A stretch of 64,000 nucleotides of DNA from contig CABXHU010000004.1 of the NCBI GenBank assembly GCA_902512065.1, forward strand, positions 1-64,000. The letters are read 5' to 3'. Positions within the stretch are counted from its first letter, which is position 1; each line of letters opens with the position of its first letter. Positions 43,747 through 52,402 of this stretch are shown one piece after another. The notes below the pieces were generated by a model that saw only the letters and a program-made list of their open reading frames with translations, searched no databases and was not told where the DNA came from. The translations under genes were made by a program, and so were the position numbers. The DNA is from an uncultured Bacteroidota bacterium (lineage in GTDB: Bacteria; Bacteroidota; Bacteroidia; Flavobacteriales; Flavobacteriaceae).

Positions 43747-46146
43747 ATGACAGAAAAGAGTTCAGGCGGTTTGTGGGAGTTTATTGCAAGAATTATTCTA
43801 AACAATAGGATACTTATAATCATATCACTGATTTGTGCAACATATTTTTTCAGCACACACTGGCATAAAATTCGTTTTACCTATACTGAAGCCAACCTTC
43901 TCCCTGACACTCATGAAGAAAATTTAAAATACAATTCGTTTACTAGTAAATTTGGGGAAGAGGGTAATCTAATAGTAATTGGGGTAAAAGACTCTCTATT
44001 ATTTACACTTGAGAATTTAAATGCATGGAATAAACTTTCTAATAGTTTTAGAGAAATTCCTGAAGTAGAGTCTGTAATTGCTTTTGGAGATCTACAAAAA
44101 TTAATTAAAGATAAAAATGCCCGACAATTTTATATTGAACCATTTATAGAAGATTCAATTAATTCTGATTTGGAGTTAAATAGGTTAAAAGATGAGCTTT
44201 TTCATAAATCCCCTTTTTATGATAAATTTCTGATTAATACGGAAACAAAATCTGTTAGAAGTGCAATTAATTTAAAAACAGCTATCGTCAATACTATTAA
44301 AAGAGAGGAATTCATTAATAACATTTTATTGCCAAGGGTTTCTGAATTTGAGGAAGCATATAGCCTAGATGTTAGAATCTCTGGAATGCCGTATGTAAGG
44401 ACTAAATATTCTGAGACAATTAAGGCTGAACTTGGAGAATTTGTGCTCCTTGCCATATTAGTTACATCATTTATTTTCTACTTCTTTTTTAGATCATTTA
44501 GAGCAACATTTATTTCGGTATGTACAGTATGTATAGGTGTTATGTGGACTCTAGGAATTATTGGTATTCTTGAATATGAACTTACAGTATTAACTGCAGT
44601 AATCCCCCCTTTAATTATTGTTATAGGTATGCCAAACTGTATTTACTTGATTAAAAAGTATCAGCACGAGGTTAATACACATGGAAATAAATCTCTTTCA
44701 TTGCAAAAAGTAATTACAAAGATTGGAAATGCAACATTAATGACTAATGTTACAACTGCTTCAGGATTTGCTACATTTATTATAACCAATAGTCAATTGT
44801 TGAAAGAATTTGGAACTGTAGCTTCTCTTAGTATTTTATCAATTTTTATAATCTGCATACTAGTTATTCCTATAATTTATAGTTTTTTGCCTATTCCAGA
44901 CTCTAAACATTTAGAACATTTAAATAAAAAGTGGATTATTTCACTTTTTGACTGGATGGCAAAAACAGTAAAAACTAAAAAGATTGAAATTTATACTCTA
45001 TCAATAATTCTATTAGCAGTTAGTATAATTGGGATATATAAAATAGAAATCTCTGGGAGTCTAATCGATGATATGCCTAGAAATACAGAATTCTTTGAAG
45101 ATATAATGTTTTATGAAAAAGAATTTAATGGTATTCTGCCTCTTGAAATATATATAGACACAAAACGTAAAAAAGCAGTTACTAAATTATCCACAATAAA
45201 AAAAATGAAATTGCTGGAAGATATTATTTCAGAAATACCTGAATTATCACGTCCAATATCTGTGGTAAGCCTAGTAAAATATTCTAAACAAGCATATTAT
45301 AATGGTAATCCAAAATATTATCAAGTGCCCACAACTCAAGAAAATAGTTTTATTCTTTCATATGCAAAAAATTCAACTTCTGGTTCTGATGGAATTGATT
45401 TAATTAAGAATTTTGTAGATAGTACGGGGCAATATACAAGGATTACAACTTTTATGAAGGATATTAAAATTGAAAGAATGGAGAGAATTGAGGAAAAATT
45501 AGATTATGAAATAGCTAAAATTATGCCTAAAGATAGATTTGAAGTGTATCTTACGGGTAAAGCTTATTTGTTTCAACAAGGAACTTATTTTTTAGTTAAA
45601 AATCTTATAATTTCTCTATCATTAGCTATTGTATTAATTTCAATATTTATGGCATATATGTTCAGGAATTTTAGAATGATTATTATTTCTCTTATACCTA
45701 ATTTATTACCTCTTTTAATTACAGCAGGATTAATGGGTTTCATAGGCATTCCTATTAAGCCTTCAACAATATTAATTTTTAGTATTGCTTTTGGTATTTC
45801 TGTTGATGACACAATTCACTTCTTAGCAAAATATAGACAAGAGCTACAAGAAAATAATTGGCAAATAAAACAATCAGTATATAACTCTATCAAAGAAACT
45901 GGCATTAGCATGTTCTATACATCTGTCGTTCTCTTCTTTGGATTTTCAGTCTTTATAGTATCCAATTTTGGCGGCACAGTTGCTCTTGGAGCATTGGTTT
46001 CTGCCACACTTCTTCTTGCAATGCTTTCTAATCTTCTACTTTTACCTTCATTACTTCTTTCACTTGAAAGAAGTATAGCAAATGAGAAAGTCTTAAAGGA
46101 GCCTAAAATTCAAATTCTAACAGATGAAGAGGATTTATTGAATTAA
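43747..46146 (+). CDS. RND-superfamily (MMPL/Patched-like) membrane transporter
   Basis: A 799-residue protein with two halves. Each half has one N-terminal helix, a periplasmic domain and five clustered helices (helix 1 at about 18-38, cluster at about 230-375, second-half helix at about 415-433, cluster at about 620-770). The second cluster contains the conserved GISVDDTIHFLAKYRQEL, with the proton-relay aspartates, and the first has the sterol-sensing-like LTAVIPPLIIVIGMPNCIYLIKKY. Such MMPL/SSD-type RND proteins export lipids, hopanoids or other hydrophobic compounds. No membrane-fusion protein or outer-membrane channel lies nearby, which favours the stand-alone class. The substrate is unknown. 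Confidence 0.88.
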   Translation: MTEKSSGGLWEFIARIILNNRILIIISLICATYFFSTHWHKIRFTYTEANLLPDTHEENLKYNSFTSKFGEEGNLIVIGVKDSLLFTLENLNAWNKLSNSFREIPEVESVIAFGDLQKLIKDKNARQFYIEPFIEDSINSDLELNRLKDELFHKSPFYDKFLINTETKSVRSAINLKTAIVNTIKREEFINNILLPRVSEFEEAYSLDVRISGMPYVRTKYSETIKAELGEFVLLAILVTSFIFYFFFRSFRATFISVCTVCIGVMWTLGIIGILEYELTVLTAVIPPLIIVIGMPNCIYLIKKYQHEVNTHGNKSLSLQKVITKIGNATLMTNVTTASGFATFIITNSQLLKEFGTVASLSILSIFIICILVIPIIYSFLPIPDSKHLEHLNKKWIISLFDWMAKTVKTKKIEIYTLSIILLAVSIIGIYKIEISGSLIDDMPRNTEFFEDIMFYEKEFNGILPLEIYIDTKRKKAVTKLSTIKKMKLLEDIISEIPELSRPISVVSLVKYSKQAYYNGNPKYYQVPTTQENSFILSYAKNSTSGSDGIDLIKNFVDSTGQYTRITTFMKDIKIERMERIEEKLDYEIAKIMPKDRFEVYLTGKAYLFQQGTYFLVKNLIISLSLAIVLISIFMAYMFRNFRMIIISLIPNLLPLLITAGLMGFIGIPIKPSTILIFSIAFGISVDDTIHFLAKYRQELQENNWQIKQSVYNSIKETGISMFYTSVVLFFGFSVFIVSNFGGTVALGALVSATLLLAMLSNLLLLPSLLLSLERSIANEKVLKEPKIQILTDEEDLLN

Positions 46147-46186
46147 TTTCTAGCAAAAGCATATCTTTGATATAAACAACTGATTA

Positions 46187-47620
46187 ATGGGCAATACAAC
46201 TGTTATTAAAATATTATCAGAATCAAACAAAAATGAATTAGTTGAAATTTCTGGGTGGGTTAAAACCTTTCGAGCTAATAGATTTATTGCACTTAATGAT
46301 GGTTCATGTCTTGAGAATATTCAATGTGTTATTGATTATGAAAGTACAGATGAAAATATTCTAAAAAAAATAACAACGGGAAGTGCAGTTAAAATATCAG
46401 GTAAAATTGTCGAAAGTGCGGGAACAAAACAAGCTATAGAAATTCAAGTAAATGATATTAGTATTCTTGGCGAGTCTAATCCTGAAGAATATCCAATCCA
46501 GCCTAAAAAACATTCATTTGAGTTCCTAAGAGAAAATGCTCACTTAAGACCAAGAACTTCTACATTTAATGCGATTATGAGGCTAAGATCATCATTGTCC
46601 TTTGCGATTCACAAATTTTTTAATGAACAGGGGTTCTACTATGTTCATACCCCAATAATTACAGGAAGTGATGCTGAAGGAGCTGGAGAACAATTTAGGG
46701 TAACTACGTTAAACCCCAAAACCCGTGACTTAAAATCTAGTAAACAAATTGATTATAAAAAAGATTTTTTTGGAAAAGAAACTTACCTAACTGTATCTGG
46801 CCAGCTTGAGGCAGAAGCTTATGCAATGTCTCTTGGAAAAGTTTATACATTTGGCCCAACATTTAGGGCTGAAAATTCAAATACTTCAAGACATCTGTCT
46901 GAATTTTGGATGATAGAGCCTGAAGCAGCATTTATGGATTTAAATGGAAATATGGATTTGGCTGAAAAATTTCTAAAGTATCTATTACAATATACCTTAG
47001 AAAATAAAAAGAATGAATTAGAATTCTTAGAATCAAGACTTCTAGAAGAAGAAAAAAGAAAGCCTGAAAAGGATAGAAGTGAAATGAGTTTAATAGAAAA
47101 AATTAATTTTGTTGTAACTAATAAATTTAAACGCATAACTTATACTGAAGCTATTGATATTTTAAGACAATGTAAGCCAAATAAGAAAAAGAAATTCAAG
47201 TATATAATTAAAGATTGGGGCGCAGATTTACAAAGCGAACATGAAAGATATTTAGTTGAAAAACACTTTAAATGCCCTGTAATAATATATAATTATCCTG
47301 CAAGTATTAAATCATTTTATATGAGGCTAAACGATGACAATAAAACGGTCAGAGCAATGGATATCCTTTTTCCAGGGATAGGTGAAATTGTTGGAGGTTC
47401 TCAAAGAGAAGAAAGAGCAGATGTGCTTAATAAAAGAATGAAAGATATTGGGATTGATACAAAAGAATTTTGGTGGTATAATGACCTTAGAAAATTTGGC
47501 ACTGCAGTACATTCTGGGTTTGGACTAGGTTTTGAAAGATTAGTAATGTTTGCCACAGGCATGTCTAATATAAGAGATGTAATTTCATTCCCAAGAACTC
47601 CACAAAATGCTGAATTTTAA
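46187..47620 (+). CDS. asnS: Asparaginyl-tRNA synthetase
   Basis: A 477-residue class IIb synthetase. The N-terminal OB-fold anticodon-binding domain (about 15-110) has VEISGWVKTFRANRFIALNDGSC. Motif 2 is TFGPTFRAENSNTSRHLSEFWMIEPE (about 222-247), where the residues after FRAE mark Asn rather than Asp specificity, and motif 3 is SGFGLGFERLVMFATG. The presence of both AsnRS and AspRS in this window points to direct Asn-tRNA charging. It precedes rpoN by 14 bp. Confidence 0.98.
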   Translation: MGNTTVIKILSESNKNELVEISGWVKTFRANRFIALNDGSCLENIQCVIDYESTDENILKKITTGSAVKISGKIVESAGTKQAIEIQVNDISILGESNPEEYPIQPKKHSFEFLRENAHLRPRTSTFNAIMRLRSSLSFAIHKFFNEQGFYYVHTPIITGSDAEGAGEQFRVTTLNPKTRDLKSSKQIDYKKDFFGKETYLTVSGQLEAEAYAMSLGKVYTFGPTFRAENSNTSRHLSEFWMIEPEAAFMDLNGNMDLAEKFLKYLLQYTLENKKNELEFLESRLLEEEKRKPEKDRSEMSLIEKINFVVTNKFKRITYTEAIDILRQCKPNKKKKFKYIIKDWGADLQSEHERYLVEKHFKCPVIIYNYPASIKSFYMRLNDDNKTVRAMDILFPGIGEIVGGSQREERADVLNKRMKDIGIDTKEFWWYNDLRKFGTAVHSGFGLGFERLVMFATGMSNIRDVISFPRTPQNAEF

Positions 47621-47634
47621 ATATCCATTTCATC

Positions 47635-49074
47635 ATGAAACAATATTTAAAATTAAAGCTTAATCAAAAATTATCTCCACAACAAATCCAACTAATGAAG
47701 CTAATCCAGCTTCCTACCATTGATTTTGAGCAAAATATTCAAAGAGAGCTAGAAGAAAATCCTGCATTAGAAATTGAAGAAAATAGAAACGAAAATATAG
47801 ATGAAGATTATTCAAATTCTAACGATGAAAGATCAAGTGATAATGAAGATATAAATATTGACGAATATCTAAATTATGATGATACTCCTTCATATAAACT
47901 AAACTACAGCCCCAATAATGAAAACGAAAAGAATGAAATTCCTTTTGCATCAGGGACTTCATTCACTGAATATTTAACAAGCCAGCTTAATACGTTAAAA
48001 CTAGATAATAAAGAGAAAAAAATAGCAGAATTTTTAGTTGGGAGTATTGATAATAGCGGTTATATACGACAAGAACTTAATGAAATTATTGATGATTTAG
48101 CTTTTACTCAAAATCTTGATGTATCAATTGAAAAGCTAAAAAATATACTATCAATTGTACAGCAGCTAGACCCTCCTGGTGTTGGAGCTCAGTCACTAAA
48201 AGATTGCTTAATACTTCAATTAAAAAGAAAAGCTGTAAATGATGATGTAGAGCTTACTATTGATATTTTAGAACATTCATTTGAACATTTTTCTAAAAAA
48301 CATTTTAATAAATTAATAGCAAAATATAATATTTCAGAAGAAAGATTAAAAGCTGTAATTAAGGAAGTTGAAAAATTAAATCCTAAACCAGGCAATAGTT
48401 ATTCCAATACAGATAGGCCAATAGAACACATCATCCCAGATTTTAAAATAGAAATAGATAACAATAATCTTCTTTTAACACTAAATAACAGAAACAGCCC
48501 TATATTAAAAATTTCTAAAGAATACGATGAGATGTTGAAAGGGTATAAATTAGATAAAAACAAAACCAAATCTCAAAAAGATGCAGTACAATTTATAAAA
48601 CAAAAATTAGACTCTGCGAAATGGTTTATTGATGCAGTAAAGCAAAGACAAGAAACCCTTTATGTTACAATGAGTGCAATTATGGAATATCAAAAAGAAT
48701 ATTTTATTACTGGAGATGAAAAAAATATGAAGCCTATGATTTTAAAAGATATAGCTGAGAAAATTGAAATGGATATTTCAACTATATCTAGAGTTGCTAA
48801 TAGTAAATATGTTGATACACCTTATGGGACTAAACTATTAAAAGAATTTTTTAGTGAATCTATGACTACTCAATCAGGAGAGGAAATCTCTACAATAGAA
48901 ATAAAGAAAATATTGCAAACAATAATTGAGAATGAAAATAAAAAATTTCCAGAAACTGATGAAAAACTTGTTAAATTACTAGTAAATAAGGGCTATAAAA
49001 TTGCTAGAAGAACTGTTGCAAAATATAGAGAACAACTAAATATCCCTGTAGCTAGGCTAAGAAAAGAAATTTAA
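47635..49074 (+). CDS. rpoN: RNA polymerase sigma-54 factor
   Basis: A 479-residue sigma-54. Region I is Gln/Leu-rich (LNQKLSPQQIQLMKLIQLP), followed by the acidic region II (about 50-95), the core-binding domain with VQQLDPPGVGAQSLKDCL and the DNA-binding C-terminus. It ends with the RpoN box ARRTVAKYREQLNIP just before the C-terminus. It needs AAA+ enhancer-binding activators, none of which are encoded here. It is probably co-transcribed with asnS. The stop codon overlaps that of the convergent exbD gene within TTAA. Confidence 0.97.
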   Translation: MKQYLKLKLNQKLSPQQIQLMKLIQLPTIDFEQNIQRELEENPALEIEENRNENIDEDYSNSNDERSSDNEDINIDEYLNYDDTPSYKLNYSPNNENEKNEIPFASGTSFTEYLTSQLNTLKLDNKEKKIAEFLVGSIDNSGYIRQELNEIIDDLAFTQNLDVSIEKLKNILSIVQQLDPPGVGAQSLKDCLILQLKRKAVNDDVELTIDILEHSFEHFSKKHFNKLIAKYNISEERLKAVIKEVEKLNPKPGNSYSNTDRPIEHIIPDFKIEIDNNNLLLTLNNRNSPILKISKEYDEMLKGYKLDKNKTKSQKDAVQFIKQKLDSAKWFIDAVKQRQETLYVTMSAIMEYQKEYFITGDEKNMKPMILKDIAEKIEMDISTISRVANSKYVDTPYGTKLLKEFFSESMTTQSGEEISTIEIKKILQTIIENENKKFPETDEKLVKLLVNKGYKIARRTVAKYREQLNIPVARLRKEI

Positions 49075-49547
49075 TTTAAAGAAACGTCACCAATTCTAGT
49101 AGTATAGTTAATTTTTAGCGCATTAACTTTTCTTAATTCTTGTTTAATATCTCCTACTATACCCATATTTGTTTCCTTGTCTACCTTTAATGCAGTAGTT
49201 AAAAATGGTCTTACTTCCTCTCTCTTTGATTCTCTTTCAGCATAAATAAATGCAGGAATATCTGAAACCTCAGAAAATTTATCATTTAATTGAACTCTTG
49301 CTTCTGTTCCATATTGGGCTTGATATCCAGAATTGGGTTTGCCTGCATATATATACATCACAAGATCTTTTTTATCAAGTTTTTCAACTTGATCAGCAGC
49401 AGGTAATTGATTATTAATTTTCAATTCATTATCTCTCATTACAGTTGCCACCATGAAGAAAAATAATAACATAAAAACAATATCAGGTAGAGAAGCTGTA
49501 TTTACTGCTGGTATTTCTCCTTTATTCTTTTTATTAAATTTTGACAT
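49071..49547 (-). CDS. exbD: ExbD/TolR-family biopolymer transport protein (short paralogue)
   Basis: A 158-residue protein with a short cytoplasmic N-terminus, one helix (about 21-40) preceded by VNTASLPDIVFMLLFFFMVATV, whose aspartate (D22) is the proton-conducting residue of the family, and a periplasmic TolR-like domain. With the ExbB homologue at 50579-51373 it would form the proton channel that drives TonB or another envelope system. It is the last gene of a four-gene operon (12 bp after the second exbD). Its last four bases overlap the rpoN stop. Confidence 0.92.
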   Translation of the reverse strand: MSKFNKKNKGEIPAVNTASLPDIVFMLLFFFMVATVMRDNELKINNQLPAADQVEKLDKKDLVMYIYAGKPNSGYQAQYGTEARVQLNDKFSEVSDIPAFIYAERESKREEVRPFLTTALKVDKETNMGIVGDIKQELRKVNALKINYTTRIGDVSLN

Positions 49548-49559
49548 AATTATATTTTT

Positions 49560-50156
49560 CTATTGAACCTCAGATAATTTTTGTGGATATTCTTTTCTAA
49601 GACGATTAATTTTCTCCTTTAATTTGGTTTTATTTCCAGGCCAATTAACATCTCTATAATTTTTCATCATTCCGTCATAAGACTCTCCATAAAGATCTTC
49701 TGCTCTAACATTTCTTAAATGAGTATATGCAGCGACAAGTTCATTTTGAACTGAAATATATGCAGCATAAGATGTTTCTCTTTCATTCTTTAAAGAAATA
49801 ATAGCTTTATCTGGATTATCAGAAGATGACGGATCTCCATCACCTTTACAATAGTCACAAGCATCCTCATCTTTTCCTCCTCCATTATCCAAAAATTCTA
49901 TTGCAGCAGCCCTTATATCTACTAAGTCCATTAGCTCATCCTCAACAAGAATTTGATCCTTACCATTTAACAATACAGTAAAAATATTTCTCTGTTTAAT
50001 TACCACATCTTCTTGATCTTCTTCAATAGGTGGAAGTTTTCTGCTAATACCTGAATCAGTCTCAATAGTAGTTGTAACTAAGAAAAAAATTAAAAGCAGG
50101 AAAGCTATATCAGCCATTGAACCTGCATTGACTTCTGGAGATGATCTTCTTGCCAT
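49560..50156 (-). CDS. exbD: ExbD/TolR-family protein with a CxxCxGxG insertion (long paralogue)
   Basis: A 198-residue ExbD homologue: ARRSSPEVNAGSMADIAFLLLIFFLVTTTIE gives the single helix (about 13-32) with D16, followed by a periplasmic domain. An insertion at about 91-110 has CDYCKGDG (C100, C103), the spacing of half a DnaJ-type zinc motif or of a redox-active pair. The rest of the insertion is acidic and Gly/Ser-rich. Two tandem unequal ExbD proteins after one ExbB are typical of Bacteroidota, and the pair probably forms a mixed dimer in the channel. Confidence 0.92.
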   Translation of the reverse strand: MARRSSPEVNAGSMADIAFLLLIFFLVTTTIETDSGISRKLPPIEEDQEDVVIKQRNIFTVLLNGKDQILVEDELMDLVDIRAAAIEFLDNGGGKDEDACDYCKGDGDPSSSDNPDKAIISLKNERETSYAAYISVQNELVAAYTHLRNVRAEDLYGESYDGMMKNYRDVNWPGNKTKLKEKINRLRKEYPQKLSEVQ

Positions 50157-50159
50157 AAA

Positions 50160-50573
50160 TTATTTTCTATTTTTTATACTAAACCATAACATCGATCCAC
50201 TTGCAATGAGTATAAGTGAATAAAACATAAATAATGCTGCACTTATTAACTTAGATCCTGTAGCGGATAACATTTTACCATCTCTAAGTGGCGTGTCTTC
50301 TCCTCTAGCTAAAACAAAATAGCAAATCAAAAATAAAAATAGAAAACCTCCTAATGTTTTTAATGTACTCCTTAATGCATTCTTATCAGCTATTACATTT
50401 TTCAATGTATAAAAGGCAACAGATGAAACAATTAATCCCATAATCAAATAGGCAACAAATAACATATAGTCAATGCCTACAAGCATGTCCATCATTTGAA
50501 TCATCAAAACAAATAATACTCCTAATAGTGATAAAGCGTATGCTATATACTTTATAATCTTATATGAATTCAT
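50160..50573 (-). CDS. Four-helix membrane protein of the ExbB/ExbD operon
   Basis: A 137-residue protein of unassigned function with four predicted helices (about 7-27, 35-58, 75-93, 110-131). No catalytic motif is visible. It lies 5 bp after the ExbB-like gene and 3 bp before the long exbD, so it belongs to the same transcript. Small membrane proteins in this slot are common in Bacteroidota ExbB/ExbD clusters, which suggests an accessory or assembly role for the proton channel. That is inference from position only. Confidence 0.8.
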   Translation of the reverse strand: MNSYKIIKYIAYALSLLGVLFVLMIQMMDMLVGIDYMLFVAYLIMGLIVSSVAFYTLKNVIADKNALRSTLKTLGGFLFLFLICYFVLARGEDTPLRDGKMLSATGSKLISAALFMFYSLILIASGSMLWFSIKNRK

Positions 50574-50578
50574 AATGG

Positions 50579-51373
50579 TTATTTCTTATTATTAACTAAT
50601 ATATCCATAAGTGAAATGGAAGCATTTTCCATATCATTAACAATGCTGTCAATTTTTGCAATAATATAATTATAAAAAATCTGAAGTATAATTGCAACAA
50701 TCAACCCAAATACCGTAGTTAAAAGAGCTACTTTAATACCTCCCGCAACTAACGATGGCTGCATGTCTCCAGCTGCCTCAATTTTATCAAAAGCTTGAAT
50801 CATTCCAATAACTGTTCCCATGAATCCTAACATAGGTGCAAGAGCTATAAATAATGATATCCATGAAACATTTTTCTCAAGCTGACCCATTTGCACACCG
50901 CCATAAGCAATTACAGCTTTTTCTGCTGATTCAACGCCTTCATTAGCTCTGTCCAATCCTTGCCAAAAAATAGATGCAACAGGGCCTGGCGTGTTTTTAC
51001 AAACTTCCTTAGCTGCTTTAACTCCTCCAGATTTCAAAGCTGCTTCAACTTCTTCTGTTAATTTATCTGAGTCAGATTCAGATAAATTAAGAAATATAAT
51101 TCTTTCAATAGCAATAGCTAACCCTAGAATAAGACATAAAAGAACTATACCCATAAATCCTGGGCCTCCTTCAATAAATCTCTTCTTTAATTCTTGATGA
51201 AAATTTAGTTGTACTTCCTCTTCCATTTCCTCTACAACTTCCATTGAACTATCTACTTGGGCTTCTTGAACTTCAGTTGTTTCCATTTCATCTTGAAATA
51301 TGATGTTGTTTGAATCTATATTATGAATAAATACAACCGAAATAATTGCAATAATACTTAGTAATCTTTTCAT
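50579..51373 (-). CDS. exbB: MotA/TolQ/ExbB-family proton channel protein
   Basis: A 264-residue protein with an N-terminal helix or signal (about 4-21), an acidic periplasmic segment (about 28-55), then the three canonical TolQ/ExbB helices (about 72-92, 165-188, 208-232). The MotA_ExbB signature is WISLFIALAPMLGFMGTVIGMI followed by KVALLTTVFGLIVAIILQIFYN. It forms a pentamer around the ExbD helices and converts proton flow into work on TonB. It is the first gene of the exbB-x-exbD-exbD operon and lies 71 bp downstream of tRNA-Ser. Confidence 0.92.
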   Translation of the reverse strand: MKRLLSIIAIISVVFIHNIDSNNIIFQDEMETTEVQEAQVDSSMEVVEEMEEEVQLNFHQELKKRFIEGGPGFMGIVLLCLILGLAIAIERIIFLNLSESDSDKLTEEVEAALKSGGVKAAKEVCKNTPGPVASIFWQGLDRANEGVESAEKAVIAYGGVQMGQLEKNVSWISLFIALAPMLGFMGTVIGMIQAFDKIEAAGDMQPSLVAGGIKVALLTTVFGLIVAIILQIFYNYIIAKIDSIVNDMENASISLMDILVNNKK

Positions 51374-51429
51374 TTTGTTTCGTTTAATTAATTTAATAGA
51401 GCGTTAAAGATATAAAAAATTATAATTAA

Positions 51430-51444
51430 CACGATAATATCGTG
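51430..51444 (-). promoter_or_regulatory. 15-bp palindrome between tRNA-Ser and exbB
   Basis: CACGATAATATCGTG is a perfect 7-1-7 inverted repeat placed directly after the last base of tRNA-Ser. In RNA it could fold a short hairpin followed by a U-rich stretch, a weak terminator or processing signal. As DNA it resembles a dimeric regulator site for exbB. Confidence 0.35.
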
Positions 51445-51532
51445 CAGAGAGGAAGGGATTCGAACCCTCGATACACTTGTGGTGTATACACACTTTCCAG
51501 GCGTGCGCCTTCGACCACTCGGCCACCTCTCT
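51445..51532 (-). tRNA. tRNA-Ser (GGA)
   Basis: An 88-base class II tRNA on the minus strand. The acceptor AGAGAGG pairs with CCTCTCT, and the discriminator is G. The anticodon loop CTGGAAA has GGA in the anticodon position. The long variable arm and GGTTCGAATCC T-arm are present, as expected for serine. CCA is not encoded. Confidence 0.97.
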
Positions 51533-51627
51533 ATATAATATGATTATTATATCAAAACAAATAAAAAGAAAAAATATTAATTATAAAACTTTATATAATG
51601 CTTTTTTATGATATAAAGATGATTTTT

Positions 51628-52395
51628 TTATGTCTTAAATACTTCGATTGAATTATTTGTAGTAATATTTATGATCTCATTAGTATTAACTTGGTAAATC
51701 TCTGCTAATCTTTTGATAATATGTATAATAAATCCGCTTTCATTTCTCTTCCCTCTATTTGGTGTAGGGGCTAAATATGGAGAGTCTGTTTCTAAAACTA
51801 TATTGCTTAAATCTATTTTATTTAGAAATTTATCTATCATTCCGTTTTTAAATGTAACTACCCCTCCTATTCCCAATTTCATGCCCATAGAAATAATTCT
51901 GTTTGCTTGTTCTAAAGTGCCTGTAAAACAATGAAAAATTCCCGAAAGATCATCAGTTCCTTCTGATTCTAAAACTTCAAATATTTCATCATATGATTTT
52001 CTAGAATGAATAACTATTGGAAGATTATATTTCCTTGCTAACCTAATTTGCTTAATAAAAACTTCTTTTTGAACAGATAGATTGTCCGTCTTCCAATATA
52101 GATCAATTCCTATTTCTCCAACTGCTACACATTGGTTTTCTAAAATATTTTTTTCCACATGTTTTAGCTCTTCAGAGTAATTACTTCCAATATAACAAGG
52201 GTGAAGTCCTGCCATTAAAAACATATTTTTTGGAAATTTTATTTTAAGAGCTAACATAGATTCTGTATAAGAAGAATCAATTGCTGGTAAAAAAAATCTA
52301 GTAATATTAGAGCTTATGGCATTATTTATTACATAATCTCTGTCTGAATCAAATTCTGGAAGATACAAATGGGTATGCGTGTCTGAAATTGTCAT
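51628..52395 (-). CDS. tatD: TatD-family metal-dependent hydrolase/DNase
   Basis: A 255-residue TIM-barrel hydrolase. It opens with the metal-binding SDTHTHL (H7, H9). It also has VAVGEIGIDLYW (the bridging glutamate), PIVIHSRKSYDEIF, the GIFHCFTGTLEQA histidine and the late ETDSPYLAP aspartate. TatD proteins have 3'-5' exonuclease activity on DNA and are linked to repair or DNA turnover. It follows sucB by 7 bp and is probably the last gene of the sucA transcript. Confidence 0.95.
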   Translation of the reverse strand: MTISDTHTHLYLPEFDSDRDYVINNAISSNITRFFLPAIDSSYTESMLALKIKFPKNMFLMAGLHPCYIGSNYSEELKHVEKNILENQCVAVGEIGIDLYWKTDNLSVQKEVFIKQIRLARKYNLPIVIHSRKSYDEIFEVLESEGTDDLSGIFHCFTGTLEQANRIISMGMKLGIGGVVTFKNGMIDKFLNKIDLSNIVLETDSPYLAPTPNRGKRNESGFIIHIIKRLAEIYQVNTNEIINITTNNSIEVFKT

Positions 52396-52402
52396 TATAC
52401 TA

